Origin: Sphaerochaeta sp. UBA5849
GTDB taxonomy: Bacteria > Spirochaetota > Spirochaetia > Sphaerochaetales > Sphaerochaetaceae
Reading direction: 5' to 3'
NCBI GenBank assembly: GCA_002432715.1
Contig: DJGJ01000020.1
Coordinates: 43,134 to 52,279, forward strand
Length of the DNA stretch: 9,146 nt
Numbering within the stretch: the first letter of the stretch is position 1; every line of letters starts with the position of its first letter. The translations under genes and the position numbers were made by a program. Of the stretch, positions 1-4,891 are shown in pieces. Under the pieces are notes generated by a model. The model did no database searches. It was not told the origin of the DNA and worked only from the letters and a program-made list of their open reading frames with translations.

Positions 1-148
1 GATATTTGTCAGAAGAGTCGCTATTGGTAGCAGTTTTCAGTTTAATGAAAGCATAATGCACGCTGGTCCCTGATTCTAGGTTTTGCATGGGCAATAGGAT
101 AGGTGAGCAGTACTATAAGAAAAGAATTCATGTATGCAAGCATAAAAT

Positions 149-177
149 TCCACATTTCCGTCATCCAATGCTATACT
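149..177 (+). promoter_or_regulatory. Predicted promoter of the rubredoxin-ferredoxin operon
   Basis: A -10 hexamer TATACT lies at 172-177, with an extended -10 dinucleotide TG at 169-170. A weak -35 TCCACA at 149-154 is spaced by 17 bases. The predicted transcript would start near 184, leaving a leader of about 24 bases that carries the ribosome binding site AAGGAGG (195-201), six bases before the ATG at 208. The 148 bases upstream are AT-rich and show no hairpin or gene I can support. This is read by eye from consensus only. Confidence 0.5.
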
Positions 178-207
178 TCCTTGTGTATCACATGAAGGAG
201 GTTACTG

Positions 208-678
208 ATGGAAGATGCCATGAGAGAACTGTCCGCCCAGGAACTTGGTGCGCTCTGCTCCAATTTGCAGAAGGCTTGTTCAAAACAGCTGAAGAGCGAG
301 GAAGCAGCCTTGTTCGGACGGCTTGCGGCCTTTTATGATAAGAAACAAGCCGACCTGTCGACATCCAGCTACCAGATGCTGCTCGATCGAATCAACGAGG
401 ATTTGAGTCAGGCGTACGCACAGGCGAATGAGCAGGCGTCCAATGCCGCTGACCGTGGAGCCCTCAGGGCGCTGGTTTGGGGGGAGAAGGTTTCCAAGTT
501 GCTCAAGAGCTTGTTGGTACGGTACGAGAAACAGAAACAAGGGCTTTTGGAGAATACCAGTGTCTGGGTATGCGAGATTTGCGGCTTTGTATACGTGGGA
601 GAGCGGCCACCCGAAATTTGTCCAATCTGCAAGGTTCCCGGTTTCAAGATTCACGCTGTCCAGAAGGAGGCCGTCTGA
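208..678 (+). CDS. Helical protein with C-terminal rubredoxin-like domain
   Basis: A 156-residue cytoplasmic protein, probably an electron-transfer or redox-sensing partner. Residues 1-115 are predicted mostly helical, rich in Ala, Leu, Gln and Lys. Residues 120-150 form a rubredoxin-like zinc-ribbon knuckle of the kind that ends rubrerythrins: WVCEICG and CPICKVPG, with C122, C125, C138 and C141 as the four metal ligands. The helical part lacks the paired ExxH motifs of a rubrerythrin di-iron site, so it is probably not a peroxidase. The ATG at 208 is fixed by AAGGAGG at 195-201. The stop overlaps the next start by one base (TGATG), so the two genes are almost certainly co-transcribed and translationally coupled. 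The four-cysteine knuckle is seen directly; the bound metal (iron or zinc) and the partner are inference. Confidence 0.85.
   Translation: MEDAMRELSAQELGALCSNLQKACSKQLKSEEAALFGRLAAFYDKKQADLSTSSYQMLLDRINEDLSQAYAQANEQASNAADRGALRALVWGEKVSKLLKSLLVRYEKQKQGLLENTSVWVCEICGFVYVGERPPEICPICKVPGFKIHAVQKEAV
664..670 (+). promoter_or_regulatory. Ribosome binding site setting the ferredoxin start
   Basis: AAGGAGG sits seven bases before the ATG at 678, inside the last codons of the preceding gene. The reading frame of the ferredoxin stays open upstream as far as about 477, but that upstream part only overlaps the rubredoxin-like gene out of frame. This site picks 678 as the true start. Confidence 0.8.
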
Positions 679-1163
679 TGCATGCCGCAAGAAATATCGC
701 CCTGTGTACCAAGGATTGTGTCTGCTTGTTCATCTGTCCAACCGGTGCAACCGACACCGAAAACGGCCAGATTGATTTTTCCAAGTGCCTTGACGGCTGC
801 CGCCTTTGCGTGGATGCCTGTCCCAGCCATGCCATCTATCTGGTTGCGGCTAGCTATCCCGCTCCGCAACCGAAGACCGATGCGGTAAGAGCGGTATTGT
901 TGGACCTTGCCAAGAGCAAGGCCGATCAGATGGCTCTTGCAACCAAGTTGGCCGACGAAAGTGATGACCCTGTTTTCCGTCAGCTTTGCAGGACGGTGGC
1001 GATGAGCAACCGGATCATGGCAGAGGACTGTTATCGTGAGGCTGGATACATGCTCCCCCAAAGCGATGCAGTACGACAGTTGCTCAAGCACCTTTTAGTG
1101 AAGCATGCGAAAGATGAATCTTTTCCCAAGGATGCCGTTGAGGCCTTGTTGGCCAAGCTCTAG
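678..1163 (+). CDS. 4Fe-4S ferredoxin-like protein with helical C-terminal domain
   Basis: A 161-residue cytoplasmic protein. Residues 8-56 are a two-cluster ferredoxin fold: a first motif CTKDCVCLFICP (C10, C14, C16, C20) and a second KCLDGCRLCVDACP (C37, C41, C44, C48). Each motif ends in CP, as in bacterial 2[4Fe-4S] ferredoxins. Spacing is not canonical: in motif 1 the usual second ligand position is D13, with an extra cysteine at 14, and motif 2 has three residues instead of two between its first two cysteines. Residues 70-161 are a predicted helical domain containing REAGYMLPQSD. From memory, anaerobic Firmicutes have proteins with this same two-part layout, annotated only as 4Fe-4S binding protein. 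The gene is coupled to the rubredoxin-like gene by a one-base overlap, which suggests that electrons pass between the two or that they act on a common target. No catalytic function can be assigned. Confidence 0.85.
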   Translation: MHAARNIALCTKDCVCLFICPTGATDTENGQIDFSKCLDGCRLCVDACPSHAIYLVAASYPAPQPKTDAVRAVLLDLAKSKADQMALATKLADESDDPVFRQLCRTVAMSNRIMAEDCYREAGYMLPQSDAVRQLLKHLLVKHAKDESFPKDAVEALLAKL

Positions 1164-1182
1164 GAAAGAGGCTCCGAAGCGT

Positions 1183-2406
1183 TCAGTTTCGACTTTTCTT
1201 TTCTGTCAGGTAGAGTATGAACATGCCGACCGAGCCGATCAGGGCGGCAAGGCCGGTGGATATCCAAAGCAGGTTCATCGAATGGGCGTCGATGATGGTT
1301 CCCCCGATGATCGGCGCCATGGCATGGCCTGTTCCCATGATAATCGGCAGGATTGCTGAGAACCGGGACCTATGGCTGATCGGGGTGTTGTTTGCCACGT
1401 AGAAGTGCTCGTTGGTGGCGTTGATGATCTCCCCGGTGGTATAGATGACCGTCAGGGCCAAAAAGGCGGGCGGGCTGACGGCGAAGGCGAAGAGGGAGAA
1501 CCCGATGGCGTACAAGAGGCCGCTTGCGGTTATGTTCGCCAAAGGGTGGAAGCGTCTGAGTTTGGAGACGATGATGGGGGTTCCGATGACCACCACGATG
1601 CCGTTGAGAGCCATCATGTGCCCATAGAGCACGGCACCCTGCTCGGCGAACAGCTTGGTGGTGAGAAGCGGTAAAGCGAAGAGCGTTTGGCTGTAGGCGT
1701 AGCTGAAGAAGGTGACCGAAACAGCAAAGAACAAAAGACGAGGTCGGGTGAAGAGTGCCTTGAGAATTCCGCCTTCCTCTCCTTTTTCGGTCGTTTTCCA
1801 CTGTTTGCTCTCCTCTATCGTTTCCTTGGACGGCTTGCTCTCCTTGATTCGGAGCATCACCAGCAGCGTGGCAAACGCACCGGCAATGGCGTTGCCGAAG
1901 AAAATCCAACTGGGGTAGCTGTAAAAGAGATAGCCTGCGATGACCGGCCCGATTGCAAACCCGATGTTATGCCCCAGATAGATGAGACTGAAGGAGACCT
2001 GTCGGTTCTCGATGGTCGTAAGGTCGGTTTTCATCGCTTCCCTGGCCGGATCGACCATCCCATCGAAGAATAGTGCCAACAGCACCAGGTAGACAATGAT
2101 GGGTTTCCCCTCAAAGATTCCTGCAAGCACAAAGCAGAGATCCATCATCAGCTGGAAGATGACCAGTACCGGCTTGCGTCCGATGGTATCGGCGAGCTTG
2201 CTGCCGATCATGGAACCCGGTACGTAGAGTACCGAGGCCAAGGTCATGTACGTTCCTGCCTGGAGGGCGGAGTAGCCGAGCCGCTGGGTGAGATAGAGGG
2301 CGAGGAACGGATAGACGAAGATTCCCACCGCGTTGATGACGGTGGAGAAGAAGAGTACATAGATGGGTTGGGGGAGTCCGCGATAGATGCCAAGGCTTGT
2401 TTTCAT
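1183..2406 (-). CDS. MFS transporter, 12-helix drug/sugar-type exporter
   Basis: A 407-residue inner-membrane protein of the major facilitator superfamily. Motif A between helices 2 and 3 is present as GSKLADTIGRKP (about residues 68-79), with the conserved Asp and the GRKP turn. GHNIGFAIGPVIAG (about 146-158) resembles the helix-5 antiporter motif GPxxGG. A charged cytoplasmic loop rich in Lys and Glu (about 185-222) separates the two six-helix halves, and the C-terminus is short and basic. Length is usual for a 12-helix exporter. The ATG at 2406 overlaps the TGA of the upstream HAD gene as ATGA, and no good ribosome binding site precedes it, so translation probably depends on coupling. The substrate cannot be told; resemblance to multidrug exporters of the DHA1 group is inference. 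Its 3' end faces the ferredoxin gene with 19 bases between. Confidence 0.88.
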   Translation of the reverse strand: MKTSLGIYRGLPQPIYVLFFSTVINAVGIFVYPFLALYLTQRLGYSALQAGTYMTLASVLYVPGSMIGSKLADTIGRKPVLVIFQLMMDLCFVLAGIFEGKPIIVYLVLLALFFDGMVDPAREAMKTDLTTIENRQVSFSLIYLGHNIGFAIGPVIAGYLFYSYPSWIFFGNAIAGAFATLLVMLRIKESKPSKETIEESKQWKTTEKGEEGGILKALFTRPRLLFFAVSVTFFSYAYSQTLFALPLLTTKLFAEQGAVLYGHMMALNGIVVVIGTPIIVSKLRRFHPLANITASGLLYAIGFSLFAFAVSPPAFLALTVIYTTGEIINATNEHFYVANNTPISHRSRFSAILPIIMGTGHAMAPIIGGTIIDAHSMNLLWISTGLAALIGSVGMFILYLTEKKSRN

Positions 2407-3209
2407 AGGATTGCTTCAATGGCGAGAGCCAACCCGTCTTCATCATTGCTTTTGGTAAGGGCGATGGCGCACTCTTTCACGGTCCGGGGGGCATTGCCCA
2501 TGGCCACCGAGTACCCGCTGGCGCGGAACATGCCGATGTCGTTGTAGAAGTCACCGACTGCCATCACCGAGCTTGCGTCGATCGAGTATGCATTGCACAG
2601 CGACCGTACCGCGTGGCCTTTGTCGACTCCCCTCGCCATGATCTCAATGTACTTGGGTGAAGAGTTGAGAATGTTCAACGAAGAACCAAAGGCCTGCTGC
2701 AATCCACCCTGGACTCTTTCTACATAGGCAGGGTCGTGATGCATGCAGAGCACCTTGAACGGCCGCTCCCCCGGATGAAACGAAGACTCCAGTTCGCTGA
2801 AAGGGACAATACGCCCTTCGGTTCGTGAAGCCTCGACCTCTATGTCGTACCAAGGGCTCTTTTCTTTGGTGTACCAGCTTTCATTGGTGAACACAAAGGC
2901 TTCCAGTTCAGTATGGCGGACAGCATCCAATACCTCGAGGGCTTGCTCGAGGCGGATGGGGTGGGCTTCCAACTCTGTTCCGTCCTCGTCGAGAACCAGT
3001 GAGCCGTTGAAGCAACCAAGAGGCCCCTGAATACCGATTTCCTGCTGCAATACGGCAAGGCTGGAGGCGATGCGACCGCTGACCAAGGCAACGATGATGC
3101 CCCGGCGGCGGGCACGCCTCAGGGCGTCTTTGGTGCGCAACGTGATCTGGTGATTTCCGTTGAGCAGGGTGCCGTCAATATCGGTACAAATGAGTTTGCA
3201 TTCAAACAT
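2403..3209 (-). CDS. HAD-superfamily hydrolase, Cof type (sugar phosphatase-like)
   Basis: A 268-residue cytoplasmic phosphatase of the Cof (IIB) branch of the haloacid dehalogenase superfamily, whose members usually dephosphorylate sugar phosphates or nucleotide-derived phosphates. All four HAD motifs are present. Motif I is DIDGTLL, with nucleophile D10 and acid/base D12. Motif II is LVSGR, with S44. Motif III is K197 in VDKGHAV. Motif IV is GDFYNDIGMF, with D220 and D224 binding magnesium. The long insert between motifs II and III is the C2 cap that sets substrate choice. I start at the ATG at 3209, because the family N-terminus begins just before motif I. The frame is open to a TTG at 3227, which would add only YYYAC-type residues. 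Neither start has a recognisable ribosome binding site. It is the first gene of a two-gene unit with the MFS transporter. Function is well supported, substrate unknown. Confidence 0.88.
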   Translation of the reverse strand: MFECKLICTDIDGTLLNGNHQITLRTKDALRRARRRGIIVALVSGRIASSLAVLQQEIGIQGPLGCFNGSLVLDEDGTELEAHPIRLEQALEVLDAVRHTELEAFVFTNESWYTKEKSPWYDIEVEASRTEGRIVPFSELESSFHPGERPFKVLCMHHDPAYVERVQGGLQQAFGSSLNILNSSPKYIEIMARGVDKGHAVRSLCNAYSIDASSVMAVGDFYNDIGMFRASGYSVAMGNAPRTVKECAIALTKSNDEDGLALAIEAIL

Positions 3210-3546
3210 GCAAGCATAGTAGTACAAGCGTATGACTATGTACAGCCGGTCAAGGTCTTGTTATGCAATTGCTTCAACGTGAAAAAAAACGCAAAAGGAT
3301 TCCAGGCTGATTTGTCATAGGCATAGGGATGATGAAGAGCCCTTCCAATGAAAAAAACTTGGTTGTGTCAAAGCAGGGAATTGAATAAGGTAGTGCGGTA
3401 AAGAACCAGGTACAGACTTTGCAGTTCTTGCAAGAGGACCCATATGAGAAAGTGTTGTTTTTTTCCGCTTTTCAGTTGTACGTTACATACCATGAAAGGT
3501 GTGATACTTTTAGTATGAGTTCCATGGTGATCGGAAGGAGGGCCTC
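3210..3546. other. Intergenic region between divergent HAD and fic genes
   Basis: A 337-base AT-rich stretch with no gene I can support. It holds the upstream regions of two divergent genes. Near the right end are the predicted fic promoter, its palindrome, and the ribosome binding site GGAAGGAGGG (3533-3542). Small perfect palindromes occur at 3264-3271 (GCAATTGC) and 3426-3435 (TCTTGCAAGA). A run of eight A at about 3282-3289 and a run of T at about 3458-3464 are present. I do not find a convincing promoter for the minus-strand HAD gene: TTGACC (minus strand, 3248-3253) has no good -10 at proper spacing. Confidence 0.6.
3500..3516 (+). promoter_or_regulatory. Predicted fic promoter -10 region overlapped by a palindrome
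   Basis: An extended -10 TGTGATACT lies at 3500-3508. The -35 is poor. The last five bases of the -10 are the left arm of a perfect inverted repeat, ATACT-ttt-AGTAT (3504-3516). A second imperfect stem, CATACC with GGTGTG (3488-3502), sits directly upstream. A dimeric repressor bound here would block transcription. The winged helix at the C-terminus of the Fic protein itself is a candidate repressor, by inference only. Confidence 0.35.
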
Positions 3547-4686
3547 ATGTATATAGAAGACTATAGAGCTGGTGCTTACGAAATGCAGACTGGGTATAAA
3601 TCCTTCATCCCAACTCCAATTAATACGTCATGGGAGTGGCGAAATGCCAGGATCAACACACTATTGGAGAAAGCCAATATGGAACTGGGGAGTCTCAATG
3701 CATATGCTGAATTGATACCGAATATTGATATCTATATTCGAATGCATATTCATGTTGAAGCAAACAAATCCAGCAAAATCGAAGGGACTAAAACAACGAT
3801 TGAGGAAGATATGCTTCCTCTCATGGATGTAGATCCTGAAAAACGTGATGATGTACAGGAAGTACAGAATTATATTGCTGCTTTGCAGTATGGGGTGGAA
3901 CGAATAACAAACGATGGGTTTCCTGTTAGTTCAAGATTGATCCGTGAAATACATCGATGCCTTATGAATGGCGTTCGTGGTGAATTCAAGACGCCGGGCG
4001 AGTTTAGATTGAGCCAGAATTGGATTGGGGGGTCTATGCCGTCCAAGGCGGCATATGTACCTCCAGCACATATACATATACCTCAATTGATGTCTGATTT
4101 GGAGCAATTCATCCATAATGACTCAATCGATGTGCCAAGACTGATCAAAGCGGCATTGGTCCATTACCAATTTGAAAGTATCCATCCCTTTCTGGACGGT
4201 AATGGCCGTACTGGGAGAATTCTCATCCCGTTGATGCTTCTGAATGAGGGAATACTCAAGAAACCATGCTTCTCTATATCTGAATATTTCGACTTGCATC
4301 GTACTGAGTACTATGATGCACTTAATCGTGTACGCACGCATAACGATATGCTCGGATGGATACTCTTTTTTTTGGAGGCTTCTGTAACAACAGCTGAGGA
4401 AGCTCGGAAGAAATTCAGCAATGCTGTTGCTTTCGTAGGCGAGACTTCCAGGATTGCAAGGCAACTATCTGGAAAAACCGATAACCTCATGCGGGTTCTT
4501 GATGTTTTTTTCGAAAAACCTGTACAGACAGCAATTCAGCTTGCCGGTACCCTTGAGCTGAGTATGCAGACTGTAAACCGAGCTCTGAATCGGCTCATTA
4601 GGGAGAATCTCATTGAGGAAAAGACTGGAAACGCAAGAAATCGCGTATTTTTGTGCAAAGGCTATCTTGATATTTTCCAGGCGTAG
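3547..4686 (+). CDS. Fic-family AMP-transferase, class II, with C-terminal winged helix
   Basis: A 379-residue protein of the Fic/DOC superfamily, which transfers AMP (or a related group) from ATP to a hydroxyl side chain of a target protein. The active-site motif is complete: HPFLDGNGRTGR at residues 213-224, with catalytic H213, D217 and R221. The N-terminal part carries the inhibitory motif SSKIEG (S75 to G80, matching [S/T]xxxE[G/N]). E79 would block the ATP gamma-phosphate pocket, so this is a self-inhibited class II enzyme. Residues about 125-270 are the Fic core with the flap GSMPSKAAYVPP. Residues about 312-372 are a predicted winged helix (LAGTLELSMQTVNRALNRLIRENLIEE), common in this Fic subfamily. 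The start is set by GGAAGGAGGG five bases upstream. The gene is AT-richer than its neighbours and stands alone, which suggests acquisition. No antitoxin gene adjoins it, consistent with built-in inhibition. The target protein is unknown. Confidence 0.92.
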   Translation: MYIEDYRAGAYEMQTGYKSFIPTPINTSWEWRNARINTLLEKANMELGSLNAYAELIPNIDIYIRMHIHVEANKSSKIEGTKTTIEEDMLPLMDVDPEKRDDVQEVQNYIAALQYGVERITNDGFPVSSRLIREIHRCLMNGVRGEFKTPGEFRLSQNWIGGSMPSKAAYVPPAHIHIPQLMSDLEQFIHNDSIDVPRLIKAALVHYQFESIHPFLDGNGRTGRILIPLMLLNEGILKKPCFSISEYFDLHRTEYYDALNRVRTHNDMLGWILFFLEASVTTAEEARKKFSNAVAFVGETSRIARQLSGKTDNLMRVLDVFFEKPVQTAIQLAGTLELSMQTVNRALNRLIRENLIEEKTGNARNRVFLCKGYLDIFQA

Positions 4687-4706
4687 GAAAGCGATTTGCG
4701 TGCTCC

Positions 4707-4738
4707 ATAATTCCAAAATCATTACTTTTTGGAATTAT
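4707..4738. repeat. Perfect 12-bp inverted repeat after fic
   Basis: The arms ATAATTCCAAAA (4707-4718) and TTTTGGAATTAT (4727-4738) are exact reverse complements with an 8-base loop. The repeat begins 20 bases after the fic stop codon. It is AT-rich and not followed by a clean T tract on either strand, so it is not a textbook terminator. It may stabilise the fic mRNA 3' end, act as a weak terminator, or be a protein-binding palindrome. Confidence 0.6.
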
Positions 4739-4852
4739 AGAATCCCATGCATCCAAAATCTCAGGACTATGGAACTATGGCCGATGAACCGATTAAGTCG
4801 GATACCAGCTTGATTGAATTGCTCCATAGCAACAGCATCCGGCTTGGAGAGC

Positions 4853-4884
4853 ACAAGGGACCTCGATTTCTCGAAGTCCCTTGT
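4853..4884. terminator. Strong hairpin, probable bidirectional terminator between fic and adhE
   Basis: ACAAGGGACCTCGA (4853-4866) pairs with TCGAAGTCCCTTGT (4871-4884) over 14 positions with one C-A mismatch and a TTTC loop. On the plus strand it is followed by TTTGTTGCTT, a T-rich tail suiting the end of fic transcription. On the minus strand it starts seven bases after the adhE stop codon (4892), the normal place for an adhE terminator, although the tail there (GTGCTCTCC) has few T. The two genes converge, so one shared terminator is expected. Confidence 0.7.
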
Positions 4885-4891
4885 TTGTTGC

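Noticed and set aside
2..73. Short open plus-strand frame touching the left edge, possibly the tail of an upstream gene
   Set aside because: Only 23 codons with no recognisable family residues; chance cannot be excluded.
134..144. The 11-mer ATGCAAGCATA occurs here and again at 3208-3218
   Set aside because: Several 11-base matches are expected by chance in 9 kb; the contexts share nothing else.
87..338. Open frame of 83 codons on the plus strand overlapping the start of the rubredoxin-like gene
   Set aside because: It has no ribosome binding site, its N-terminal part runs through the promoter region, and it overlaps the well-supported gene at 208 in another frame.
1164..1200. Possible terminator between the converging ferredoxin and MFS genes
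   Set aside because: Only 3-5 bp stems can be drawn around GGCTCCGAAGC; the T-rich stretch is inside the MFS coding end. Too weak to call.
3329..3388. A 19-codon plus-strand open frame in the HAD-fic spacer (starts MMKSPSNEK)
   Set aside because: No proper ribosome binding site or promoter placed for it, and a frame this short is expected by chance.
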